Part shown: positions 26,573 to 36,953 of the stretch, piece after piece
Layout: every line of letters starts with the position of its first letter
How positions within the stretch are numbered: position 1 is the first letter of the stretch
NCBI GenBank assembly: GCA_963082975.1
Contig: OY720344.1
Span: forward strand, 96,167,228 to 96,231,227
Direction of reading: 5' to 3'
DNA from: Labia minor
Taxonomy: Eukaryota > Arthropoda > Insecta > Dermaptera > Spongiphoridae
Length of the DNA: 64,000 bases
Notes under the pieces: generated by a model
Databases searched by the model: none
Seen by the model: only the letters and a program-made list of their open reading frames with translations
Told to the model about the DNA's origin: nothing
Translations under genes and position numbers: made by a program

Positions 26573-28040
26573 CATGTATGATATAATCAACGTTCTTTAT
26601 TTTAAAATTAAGAATAATTTTTTTTTATTTTTTATATTTAAAGAATATCTAGAACTCATTTGAAAAATATTTTCAAGCAATTATAAGTAAAGTGAAATCT
26701 TATTCCTATTCCTCCTATAATGCGGATTTTAAATGATTTAATTATTTATTTTAATTATTTTTATAAAGTCTATCTATCTTGTTTATTTCACCATCTTTTT
26801 ATAGTAGGTAAGATTACATACAGCTCTTTAAGTCTCCCAGAGTAAATGTTTAACTTGAATTGTATTTAATCGAGTATTGGTTAATCAAGTTAGAGTGTTC
26901 AAAGTGATAATATATGTATGTTATCCTGCAGAGATTCCTCGTGATGAAAACCAAGTCTTGTTATAATTTGTAAATTCATAATTGTTGAACGTATTATTTT
27001 TTTATATTACAAATTATAATTATTAAATATTAAATTAAATAAACTTTAAAATAAGATAGCTTTTGAAAAATAATGAAATTACTCTATATCAAATTACAAA
27101 ACTTGTTTCTATTCGAATTTTGTGTGTGTGTGTGTTCATATAACGAAATTTTAAAAACAAAATGTAACAACTTTATTTTATTATATAGTAATCTATTTAC
27201 TATTATAATTTATCTTTAATAAATTTTCAACATTTTATTTCAATCAAATGTAAATGTAAATAAGTAAAGTTTCAGCTAAAGAGAGTAGGTGGCTCGATTA
27301 TTTTTGTATGTGACTGTATTTTCTTTTTAAATAAGAAAATCTCACACGTCTCACACACAATACTTTTCTTTCAATAGATCTTTACATTTCTTTATTAATT
27401 ATATTCATATAAATTTTGCATACTTATATTATTTTCTCCATAAAATAAACAAATTTATCTTATAAAAATAATAAAAAAAAATTTTTATTTGACAATTGCA
27501 AGATAAAGGATGAAACGATAACGGATGATCTGTGAACGATACGATCTGTATATGAGTTTAATCACAACAATACAATCCAGGTAGAGGGAGCCAAATCCTT
27601 TGAAACATACTTGAAATGTTATAGATATATTTTATAATTTGTACACATTTCATTGATTAAAAATTCAATGAAGTTTATTTTTTTTAAATTTGAATTGATT
27701 TAAATTCATAAATCATTTTTAAAATTTGTAATAAAATTTTTGAAATAAAAATTTATTTATTTTTAGAAAGCCGATAGTTGATGCACATCAGCAATGGAAA
27801 GAATTTAATGAGAAGTCAAATAATTACCTTAAGATTACAACGAAACCATCATCATCAGAAGGTTTTCGTTTTTGTGAAATGGGCTTATGGACTGGAATTG
27901 GTTCAAGACTCCAAAGTACTACATGTTCTGCATTAGGATTTCTTAAACCAGAAACAATTCTAAAACCACCTGAGTTTCCTGGATTTGAATCAGGCAAAGA
28001 TATTGGGAAAGGGGGACTCAATGCTTTAGGATTGGGTTAA
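14643..28040 (+). CDS. Secreted cholinesterase-like protein with inactive catalytic triad (glutactin/neuroligin-like superfamily)
   Basis: Carboxylesterase-family protein of about 651 residues from ten exons joined in frame: 14643-14903, 21674-21811, 21871-22024, 22094-22279, 24121-24317, 24389-24593, 24917-25000, 25080-25192, 25283-25626, 27767-28040. A signal peptide ([16 protein letters not shown]) opens the protein. Family landmarks are [28 protein letters not shown], the oxyanion-hole strip WIHGGGF, and [18 protein letters not shown]. The nucleophile elbow reads GQGSGAS (228-234), so the catalytic Ser position is Gly230. The acid (E374 in TKDE) and the His (H515 in GHGDDL) are kept. Members of this family that lack the serine (neuroligins, glutactin, gliotactin, neurotactin) act in adhesion. 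No transmembrane segment is visible, so a secreted, glutactin-like role is inferred. The first intron is 6.8 kb and packed with repeats. Confidence 0.9.
14958..15176. mobile_element. hAT-type MITE, 219 bp, with internal short repeats
   Basis: The left end CAGGGGTTTCAAA and the right end GTTTGACACCCCTG are inverted repeats. The 8-bp duplication GCGTATAG is perfect at 14950-14957 and 15177-15184. The interior is built from about four imperfect copies of a unit containing TTTTAAAAAAGTCGAAAGT. It lies just inside intron 1 of the cholinesterase-like gene. Confidence 0.9.
16023..16577 (+). repeat. R1 repeat, copy b (left arm of inverted pair)
   Basis: Closely similar to copy a, starting near TTGACCTGTGGCCAGGTCCG. 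It includes a tandem GACGGACG-type microsatellite near 16428-16462 and ends close to 16577. Confidence 0.8.
16578..17071 (-). repeat. R1 repeat, copy c (right arm of inverted pair)
   Basis: Reverse-complement R1 copy beginning at the GTCTGTCCGTATAGATGTGT region and ending with GGCCACAGGTCAACTTA. It lacks the outermost roughly 130 bp, and with copy b it forms a large inverted repeat. Confidence 0.8.
17838..17990. repeat. Fragment of a second interspersed repeat family (R2), inverted
   Basis: Resembles, in the opposite orientation, part of the repeat at 42087-42690: the shared features are a run around AAAATTTTTGATGTCAAGAT followed by GGTCTCTGAGTC. It ends in a TC/TG microsatellite (17950-17985). 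Confidence 0.5.
18110..18328 (+). repeat. Possible LINE 3' end with (TAA)n tail
   Basis: A stretch of ordinary base composition ends in about eight TAA/AAT units at 18304-18328. Some LINE clades (I-like) end in TAA repeats, so this may be a short 3' remnant; no reverse transcriptase is attached. Confidence 0.35.
19020..19350 (-). repeat. Divergent R1 repeat, copy e
   Basis: Shares with R1 the TGACGTCAC block, the AT-rich segment with ATTAATAGATATA, and AAATTATTTGAAATTGTTTC, in the same order, but has lost the ends and the microsatellite. Confidence 0.55.
20009..20340 (+). repeat. Helitron-like non-autonomous repeat (copy 1)
   Basis: Starts TCGAGTGATAGTTCGG followed by TGTCCCAGGTAT, and ends with an imperfect hairpin CCGAGCCAAGGCTCAGG then GTCCCGGTA. 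The same two ends recur at 62146-62256. Inner sequence (about 20080-20240) differs from the short copy. Confidence 0.5.
20560..20870 (+). pseudogene. Decayed non-LTR reverse transcriptase fragment
   Basis: Plus-strand frames with stops preserve the pattern after the RT palm: a [10 protein letters not shown]-like stretch, [10 protein letters not shown], then [18 protein letters not shown]. This matches the thumb region of LINE reverse transcriptases. It is a relic in intron 1 of the cholinesterase-like gene. Confidence 0.6.
22753..23399 (-). repeat. R1 repeat, copy d (best-preserved solo copy)
   Basis: Full-length R1 in reverse orientation, not nested in a hAT element. It opens with ACCGACCGACGATAGTAAGG and, near the other end, has AACCGTCGGTCGGTTCGG, giving an 11-bp inverted pair ACCGACCGACG/CGTCGGTCGGT. 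A GTCC/GTCT microsatellite (22874-22912) lies inside. It sits in intron 4 of the cholinesterase-like gene. Confidence 0.8.
25763..26506. mobile_element. Inverted-repeat-bounded element containing a LINE RT relic
   Basis: The left end CAGTGGCGGATCATG and the right end TTAATCCGCCACTT form terminal inverted repeats of about 10 bp. Flanks GCCAGTAA and CCTAGTAA agree at 6 of 8 bases. Inside, on the minus strand (about 26050-26470), broken frames recall a reverse transcriptase ([10 protein letters not shown]-like, [10 protein letters not shown]-like, HQLFVDF-like motifs). It lies in intron 9 of the cholinesterase-like gene. Confidence 0.6.
26507..27766. other. Remainder of intron 9 of the cholinesterase-like gene
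   Basis: AT-rich intron sequence with a TA microsatellite (26543-26568) and a TG run near 27120. No gene seen. Confidence 0.6.
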
Positions 28041-28852
28041 AAACAAAAAAAAATATATTTTAGTCTATGAAATAGACTTATTAATAAATAAAATTATAAT
28101 CCATGACAATAATTAATATTATCTTTATATATATATATATATATATATTAATATTATATAAATACATAATTTTAAAATTGATATATTTAACTTAAAAATT
28201 TAATCTGATGATTTTTTTAATTATAATTTTATTTAATTAAGTATTATAAAAATGTTTTATTTTTTTAAATTTTTATATATCTCTCCATATTTAAATTTCT
28301 AAATACCTATTTATAAAAATGTCTCATGTTAGAGTTGTATATAACCATTTTTATTTAACTAAATAAAATATTTTTAATATAAATACATTCTTATTTGAAT
28401 ATCCCGGAAGTTAAAAATAAATTCATAACTATTAATAAAACAAATAAAAAAATTATTTTATAAGTAGCAGATTTTTGAATTATTTTTCTCTAATCATAAT
28501 GATACGTTAATCTTAATTACTTGAAATTTATCTCAATACTTGAACTTGACTGTCACAAGCCAATGCAACTTTAATATAAACCTTTAAAAATGGATCAATA
28601 TGAACAATATAAACATCTTTTACAATAAAATGTCATTTTTACAAACATTTAGTTTTATTATATTGAATCCCTATCCTTTTTATTTTCTCTTTTTCAAAAC
28701 ATGTTAAGTAATATCTTCAAAAATGTCCATGAACTTATGTCCAGGATAATTAACCTTAATCTATATATTGCATGCTTCCTTTAATGACTGATTAAGCATT
28801 TATCTCCATATAATCTAGTCATCAAATTTTGAAAAATCTTAACATTTTCAAA
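28041..28852. other. Intergenic spacer, cholinesterase-like gene to SLC19 gene
   Basis: AT-rich, with a TA microsatellite at 28126-28150. It must hold the 3' UTR of the first gene and the promoter of the next; no other feature is visible. Confidence 0.6.
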
Positions 28853-31713
28853 ATGGAAAAGTGGCTAATAACATCATTAATTTTATGTGTTTTTGGTTTT
28901 TTAAAAGAATTCAGACCCTCTGAACCTTTTATCACCCCATTTTTACAAACTAAAAATTTAACAAATGAACAGGTAAAATGAAACGAAAACGATTATTTTT
29001 CTTTTTTAGTTGTTAATTCATTATTATTAAATGAAATTTTGTTTGACTTAGATATCAGAAGAAGTGTATCCAGTTGGGACTTATGCCACTTTAGCCCAGT
29101 TGCCTATAATTTTTTTAATCACTGATTTTTTAAGATATAAATGGGTGATATTAATAGAAGGTTTGAGTGGAGTTATTACTTGGACATTATTAATAGTAGG
29201 GAAAAATATACCTGCTATGCAGGTATGTTGGAAAAACAAATTTTAAAGATTTTTATCTATTATATTAATTTTTTTTGTAGTATTAGTAAATATAAATATA
29301 ATACATTTATATAGATATTTTACACACATATTTTTATAATAATTATACAAATATATTAAATTAATTCACTCATAAAATATTCAAGAAATGAATTCATAAT
29401 TAATTATAAATAACATAAATCCCTCCTCTCTAACAGAAATGATTGGAAAAAATATATTATTATCAACAATGGTAGAATGTATAATTAATATTCAAAATTA
29501 AATAAAAAATAAATTTTCTTTTTTTATTGTAAAATAAAGTTCTGGAGAAGGATGAAATAATCCACCACATAAATTTCTGTTGATTTTATTATAAACCTTT
29601 TTCCTTAAATATGCACATCACTAAATGAAAAATACTTGTTTTATTAATATATCTCAAAATTCGAATTTTAAAGTCAAATGGTTTGGTGATAAATTATAAT
29701 ATTGTATATTTTATTATCTCATCTTTTTTTATTTTCACTTTTATAATTTTTAAACATAATTTATCAACTAGATTCAATGATAAAAAATTATCTTTTTATT
29801 GAAATCACGGGTTTAAGATTAGGGAGGGGGATCATGGACATAGACAACCTTCATTTTCATTACAAAGAACTTATTTTGAAATATTAATTTAAAATATCTG
29901 CAATTTAGAAATTTTGATTTTTTAAAATATGAATAATTTAATAAAATGATTATTTTTATTCTAATCAAAACAAACAACATTGAATTGAGTTTGTTTAAAC
30001 ACAATAAAAATTTAATAAATAAAAACTCAATTTTACTATATATATTTACAACACACAATTTTCTGAAATAAAATATATATTTATAGCATTCATTAATAAT
30101 TATTTTGGAAATCTTTTTTCCTAATTCCGAAATTTCCATATGTTATAGATTTAGAATTTAAATATATATAATACATCATATATAATCTTAGAACACATTC
30201 AGTTTCAAGTACTCATTAAACTTAAATTAAAACTTTTATTTTTAATTTAATCTTTCTAAATTTAATTATTTAGGCTGTTGAATTTTTTTATGGAACTTTT
30301 ATTGCCTCAGAAGTGGCATATTTCACATATATTTATGCACAAGTATCTAAAGAAAGATATCAACAAGTGACAAGTCACACTCGAGCAGCATTTCTTCTTG
30401 GTCGCTGTTTGAGTGCAGTATTTTCTCAAATATTTGTTTCATTACAAGTTCTTAGTATTTATGAACTTAATTTCTTATCTGTTGGAGGTAATTAAAATAT
30501 TAACATAAAAAAATTAATACTATTAATTAATAATTAACGAATTCTTGGAATTTAGCTCTTAGTCTAGCAGCTCTATGGGTGTTTTTTCTTCCAAAATGTA
30601 AAAAATCTTTATATTTCTATCGAAACGATGGATCTGAAGATTCTTTAGAAGGTGTAAATAAGCCAATATCATTTAGCAAAAGATGTAAAAGAGCATATGG
30701 CTTTCTATGGAATGATTTTACATCAGCATATTCAAATTTCTATGTTTTAAAATGGTCCATTTTATATGCAATAGAAACATGTGGATTCCTTCAGGTAAAA
30801 TTGAAAATTTTTAACTTTTAAAATTTTTTTCATTTATTTAAAGAGAGATATATATAATATATTTATAAATTTTTAATTGTTGAAATTTACATTTTAAATT
30901 ACATGCAATAAACCACCCTTATAACTTGTCCAACTTATTAGCAATATACTATTAAATTATTATTTTTAAACTATTATATTTTAAGTATTAATATATAAGT
31001 AAAAAATATAGGTTTTAGCTTATATCCAAATAGTCTACAGTGAAATACTTAAAGAAAGCGGACATGAAAATGACGAATTATGGTATGGGGCAGTTGAAGC
31101 AATATACACATTACTAGCAGCATTAGTAGCATTTTTAATAGGATTAATTAGACTAAATTGGAAGATCTTTGGAGAAGGAATATTCTGTATTGCTTCATTT
31201 GGTCAAATGGCTCTTCTTCTTACTTGTACGTTTACAGATAAAATAATGATTGGCTATATGGTTTATATTCTATTTGCAATAATATATCACAGTTCAATTA
31301 CAATAGCCAGGTAATTTATATATATAGATTTTAAATTAGTTTTTAGAATTTTAAAACATTTTTTTTCTTTACAGTTCGGAAATAGCTAAACATATAAGTG
31401 AAGAAAGTTATGGCTTGATTTTTGGAATTAATACTTTCATAGCTTTATTTTTTCAAACTATATTAACTACAATAGTTAATAAAGTATATAAATTATCAGG
31501 GAGAATACAGGTAAAAATTAATTTTAATATTATAAATTAAATTGGTATTGACTAATTTATATTTTTTAGTTCGAAGTATATGCTTGTTATTTTGGAATAC
31601 TTGGTGTAGTATTTCTAATTTTTACTATTTTAACATTGTGTAAAACGAATTTTAGAGAAGCACAGTATTGGCTTCCAGAAAATACTGAAGACAATGAAGT
31701 ACAAAGAAATTGA
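28853..31713 (+). CDS. SLC19-family vitamin transporter (thiamine/reduced folate carrier)
   Basis: Multi-pass plasma-membrane carrier of the major-facilitator type. Seven exons give about 440 residues: 28853-28972, 29052-29222, 30274-30487, 30556-30794, 31012-31310, 31375-31510, 31570-31713. Family signatures are FGFLKEFRPSEPF at the end of the first helix, PVGTYATLAQLP, and FYGTFIASEVAYFTYIYAQV followed by TRAAFLLGR. About eleven to twelve hydrophobic segments are visible, with a hydrophilic loop (SEDSLEGVNKPISFSKR) in the middle as in SLC19. Its vertebrate relatives carry thiamine (SLC19A2/3) or folates (SLC19A1). The VAYFTYIYA pattern fits either, so the substrate is left open. The length matches the family. 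Confidence 0.93.
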
Positions 31714-32480
31714 TTTTGTATATAGATTGTTATTTTTATATAAAGAAATTAATCATTTTGAATATGAATTTAATAAAATGTTATATAGTTGTAGTATATA
31801 TAGATTGATTTATATATTTTAAATAAAATATTGTTATATGGGATAATTTATTTAATCTTTATCTTTAATAGTAGTTAAAACTATCATTAAAGATTAACAA
31901 TGAAACAAAACTATTATTTAATCAAGTACCTAAAAATAAACATTTCCCTAAATCATTTGTTCAAAAAATAAACTTGAATTGTCTCTTAAAAGATACATAA
32001 TCAAATTTACTAATTATAGACAAAAAGGCTTGAATGACTTTTTGAAAAGAAATTAAATTTTTAAATAAATTCTAAAATAACAGTATATTTTATTGATTTT
32101 TCTATTAAAAAACGAGTATAATTTTATAATTTCTCTCCTCCAAAAAATTATTTTAATTTCAAATATCCCACCATTTGAACATTAAAAAAAATTAAATAAA
32201 GTAAATAAATATAAATAAGTATAAAATAAAGTAATTCATTTTTCCAATTAGATAATTTATTTGTATGATTTTTTTATAAATATTATTTCATTTTTAATTT
32301 TTTTCAGGGAGGTAATTTTTTTATTAAAATCATAAAGTAGTTACTACTTAAGTCAAGAGTATTGTAATTTGTATTCATTTTAAAACCATGTTTCAAAACT
32401 CTACCATGTGTTTGAAGAAAATATATTATTAACATTTTATTCGTGATTAATTATAATATTAAAACAAATATAAAGTTAAA
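31714..32480. other. Intergenic spacer, SLC19 gene to WDR75
   Basis: AT-rich spacer with no open frame. It contains the 3' UTR of the transporter and the WDR75 promoter. Confidence 0.6.
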
Positions 32481-35400
32481 ATGACTATTAAAAATACAAA
32501 CAATATGATACCTTTTACAAATAAAACAGTTTTTTCTCCTTTGATAGGAAATTTGGTTGAATTTTCTCCTATTTTTTCAAATGATACAAAGTAAGTATCC
32601 TAAATTCTAAATATAAAACTTAAAATTCCTTTGATTTACTTAAAATCTAGAGATAGAACCTTATTTATATGTCATATTAATGCCATATAAATAATTAAAT
32701 GTAATGGGTGTAGATCCCAAAAACCACAAAAATGAAAAACAAAATTTCTTAAACTTTAATTCATTTTTAGATTTCTCTATACAATTTGGAATAATGAAAT
32801 TCGATCGTACAGTACAGCTACTGGAGAATTTGTTCAGACATTTACTGGAATGAATGGTGATCCCATTGGATTACAATTAAACCCTCAAAATGATCAAATG
32901 GTTACTTCATGTTCAAACACTGGTCACATTTGTCAATGGATTAATGAGGATTCAGTAAATATAAAATCTATGGTAATATTTCCTATTTAATTATTTTATT
33001 TACTCATTGAATAATCCTTTTAAATTAAATTACAAAAAAATGAATTTCAAAATATGTCTTAATTTTTAAATTAGTTTTTGTAAATTAGGTTATCTAGAAT
33101 ATATATTTATATATAACATATTTTTCTATTATTTTTTTAGTGACAATTACAATTAACATGGCTTCAGTTGTTTTTATTTATCTATTTAATGGTATCAGCT
33201 AATTATTGTATATATTATTAATACTGTAATTTTTTAGCACTTGAATATTGAAAAAGGATGGTCAATTCGATGGTTTAATTTATACTATTATAAGAAAAAA
33301 GATCAAATGCTAGTATTGATTGCTTATGAAATTTCAAAAGAAGAAGATTTATATATTGCTACCTACTCATTTGAAAATGGGAACCCAATTGAAATATTAA
33401 ATGCAAGGTAAATAATAATCAAATATTTTATAAAAATTAAGAAAATATATTTTTATTTAAGTTTTTTTTTTAATTAATTTTTATTTTTTAGGGCATCTTT
33501 TAATAAAAATTCTATTTCATCAGGAAATAATATTATTGCATCTATATCAAATAAAAATCTTTATTTAACTAATATTGTAAAAAAAAATAGGAAAAGAAAA
33601 ATAATCACTATGAGCAAGAATTTAAATTGTGTTTCTTTAGGAGGTGATGTTACCAACCAAAGACCGATTATAGTCGCTGCTGGAAGTGTTGAAGGAATTA
33701 TATATATATGGAGTGAACCGTTGCAAAATGAAATCCCACCAACAAGTTATCATTGGCATCCCTTACCTATTAAAAGTTTAGCATTTTCAAGCTCATCATC
33801 CAAATTTTTTTCTGGTGGAAAAGAAAATGTTTTACTTTTATGGACTATGGGAATAAAAAAACCTAAATTTCTTCCACGTCTATCAGGAGAAATTAATCAT
33901 ATTGTATTCTCCTTTAACAATGATTTATGTGCTCTTTCACTTTCTGATAATTCTATTCAAATTATTACAATGCAAGAACTTAAGATATCCGCAGTGATTC
34001 AACATATTACAATGCCAAGAATCAATATACTTAAAAATGATCCAACTACAAATGGATTGGTTATAGGTGGAAGAGAAGGACATATTCAAGTATACAATCC
34101 TGAATCAGATAGTATACTTTATCATCTTGACATAACTATGTTAAATCAAATAACTGCGGTAGATGAACAAAATCTTATAAGACCAGAGATACAATGTCTT
34201 GCTTTTAGTTTTAATAAAAAATGGTTGGTCACTTCTGAGGAATCTTCTGACAAGTTTGAGGTATATATTTTTTCTTTTCTTTTTTTATATATTTTACAAT
34301 TTAAAAATTTATTTTATTTCATTTGAGGTCTACCTATATTTGGTATCGAATAAAATTATTATTAAAATTATAATACAATTTTTTATATTTTAAATTAAAG
34401 AAAATAATTTTTTTTTAACTTAAAAAAATATCTAAATAATAGTAAATGTCTTTCTTTATCTAGGTTCGTTTAAAGTTCTGGCGAATAATTGGCACAAAGT
34501 ATACTCTGGTAACATGTATAGAGTATCCTCATTCAGAAGGTATAAAATCACTAACTTTCTCACCATGTAGCAATCTATGTGTTTCTTGTGGAGGTGATAA
34601 AAAATTTAGAATTTGGCAAATAAACATAGATGAAAAAGGTTGGAGATGTTTGAACGTGGGGATGTATAAAGATTATTCTTGTGAAACTTCAAATTTTTCA
34701 ATTGATAGTTCAATTCTTGGCGTTGCTTTTGAATCTTCCCTAACCCTGTGGTCATACAATGAAATGACTATACGAGCAACTCTTAAACCAACCAAACTCT
34801 CACCTACACAAGAATCAATTATTCGACAAATTAATTTTGGTGGTAAAGACCGTTTTCATTTAGTTGGAACTTCATCCAAACAGGGTCTTTTTGTATGGGA
34901 TATAATATCTCTTTCTTTGTTATGGCAATTATCCTTAGACATAACACAATTCTTTACCAATCATTTAACCCATCATTGGGCGATTTTCACTTCTGGGACT
35001 TTATTTATTTTTGATCCTTTAAAACAAAAACCTGAACATAAAGTGAAATGGTCATGGAATTCAGAACCTGTTGCTGCTACATTTGGTTCTAATTCGAGAA
35101 TTTATATATTAGACAATCATTTTCAACTTTTTGAATTAAAGGATAAAGATGAAAATCGAAGAGCTAATAGTAAGCAAATACTTTATCAAGAGCATATTCC
35201 CAAAACAATGTATTCTCTAATGTTGGCCGAAAAATATACATCAGAAATTAAAGAAATCGAACAAAAAGAACATCGCTTATTGGGGAATCAACAAGGAACA
35301 ATAATAAATCAGGTTTGTTTTAAATAATATTTTTATTAAAATATATAATATAGTCTACAGTCTTAAATCAAATTACAATTTTTATCATTATTTTAGTTTC

Positions 35401-35687
35401 TTACTGCACCAGCTCATACTATGCCATCTATGGATATGTTTTGTAAAGATTTTTTGTCATCGCTTCTCTCAATTCCTAAAAAACAAAACGAACAAATGGA
35501 GGTTGAAGAAATAAATGATATTGAAGATATTGATCTTGTATCAGAAGAAGATACTGATTATCAAGAAAAAGTCCCTCCTCTACCTACAAATGAAGAAATT
35601 GATGATAATATCAATAAAAAATCAATCTTATCCGAATTGAAAATAATATCTAAACAAAAAGTTGATTGGATTGATTTATTAAATTAA
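32481..35687 (+). CDS. WDR75: WD-repeat protein WDR75 (UTP17/NAN1), small-subunit processome
   Basis: Nucleolar WD40 protein of the t-UTP/UtpA subcomplex, needed for pre-18S rRNA processing and rDNA transcription. Six exons join to about 796 residues, close to the usual 830: 32481-32590, 32771-32972, 33238-33407, 33492-34260, 34464-35312, 35397-35687. Two beta-propellers are suggested by WD-like repeat ends (VAAGSVEGIIYIW, FFSGGKENVLLLW, CGGDKKFRIW-like, VGTSSKQGLFVWD). The C-terminus has the family tail motif APAHTMPSMDMFCKDFLSSLL followed by an acidic stretch and short basic end. Assignment rests on overall pattern and this tail. The start Met is the first in the open frame, before a short leader. 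Confidence 0.88.
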
Positions 35688-36179
35688 TGATACTTTGATG
35701 TATTTGAATACATTCTCATTGTAATAAGATATTTTTGTAAATTTGTGTATAGGGAATATGAAATTTTTTTATACACTTATTTTTAGGAAATCATGATTAT
35801 TTTCGATAATTATTATGATTATGATTTTATTATAAAATCAAACTATTTTTTATATAATAAAAAAATTAACTTTAAATAATAATAATTTTTAAGCTACAAT
35901 CAGTCTTATTTTATTTGAGTGAAAATATTGTTTTCTTTATTTACACTTTATTTTATATTTTATTTTGATAAATTTATTATTTTAAAGTCTCTTTGTATAT
36001 ATATATCCTTTGTTGTATTTATATAAATTAAAATAAAAAATTTGAATTAAATACATATAGTAATTTTTTTAATACAGTTTAATATTATATTAATAACATA
36101 AAAATATAATAAAATTAATAAATAAGTATTTATTTTAATAAATTGAGATCGATTATGAAAAAAACATTCTTCATTTCAT
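35688..36179. other. Convergent 3' intergenic spacer
   Basis: Lies between the stops of WDR75 (+) and the small peptide gene (-). Very AT-rich; nothing further seen. Confidence 0.6.
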
Positions 36180-36562
36180 TTAAAAGTTTTTACGCCCTGC
36201 ACGAAAGTTTCGACATCGTTTAACTAAATCAAATCTTCGGTAACGTAAACAATGCCATTGCGGAATTTGTAACATGTGGTCCACTACCTCCTAAGAATTA
36301 ATAAACAAACAAATGTGTTAATTATAAATAAATATTGTGTTGAATTGTTCTAAAGATTAAAAAATTCAAATGATTTCATTTTTCTACTTACAGTTTGATA
36401 ATTCTGTTGGTAAATATTAGATTTATGATGAAAAGGTAGACCACTTCGCATTTGTTCAGGTAATGGTACTCCATTTATAATTGTTAAAATAATCGATACC
36501 AATATTAATGGAAAAAACAAAAAGAAAAAATTCATCTTAAGATGTTTATTTAACCACTTCAA
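36180..36562 (-). CDS. Small secreted peptide precursor, neuropeptide-like (unassigned)
   Basis: Two exons (36392-36562 and 36180-36290; splice GTAAGT...TTCTTAG, phase 0) encode 93 residues, or 84 if translation starts at the Met at 36535. That second Met heads a strong signal peptide (MNFFFLFFPLILVSIILT). The second exon encodes a basic tail with two cysteines 12 residues apart (WHCLRYRRFDLVKRCRNF), then RAGRKNF and stop. Gly-Arg-Lys is the classical amidation plus dibasic cleavage signal, and Arg-Arg and Lys-Arg sites lie between the cysteines. This fits a neurohormone precursor, possibly a disulfide-looped amidated peptide ending RA-amide. I do not recognise the family. A TATA-like stretch lies about 40 bases upstream of the first Met. 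Confidence 0.68.
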
Positions 36563-36953
36563 ACCACTTGTGTTTCATCAAAGAGAGGATTTAATAAATA
36601 TATATATACCCGACTATAATGAACTCACACAAATACTCATACATTTCATAGAAAAGAGTATTACTCAATAAACATTTAAACTTAAGTGGCGTCCAGACTT
36701 ATGAATGTATTTGAAAAGAACACGTGGGCGGTTTGTAGTATATGTAATTAGCTTGACCCAGAATGAAATTAATTGTTTGGAATAGGTACACCTGTTAATC
36801 TATTTATATTGTTTTTATTCTCCCACCTAGATACTTTATCAATGTCATTCTATTATAGAAAAATCAGAAACTATATTGAAATTAATCAACCATATGATTT
36901 ATATATAAAGAGATTTCATATTGATAATTAATAATTAATTTCAATTTTCAACC
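36563..36953. promoter_or_regulatory. Divergent promoter region between the peptide gene and the ionotropic receptor
   Basis: 391 bp separate two head-to-head starts. On the minus strand a TATATATA stretch lies at about 36594-36608. On the plus strand ATATATAAAG lies at 36901-36910, about 45 bases before the receptor ATG. Both are plausible TATA boxes, although AT-richness lowers their weight. Confidence 0.5.
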
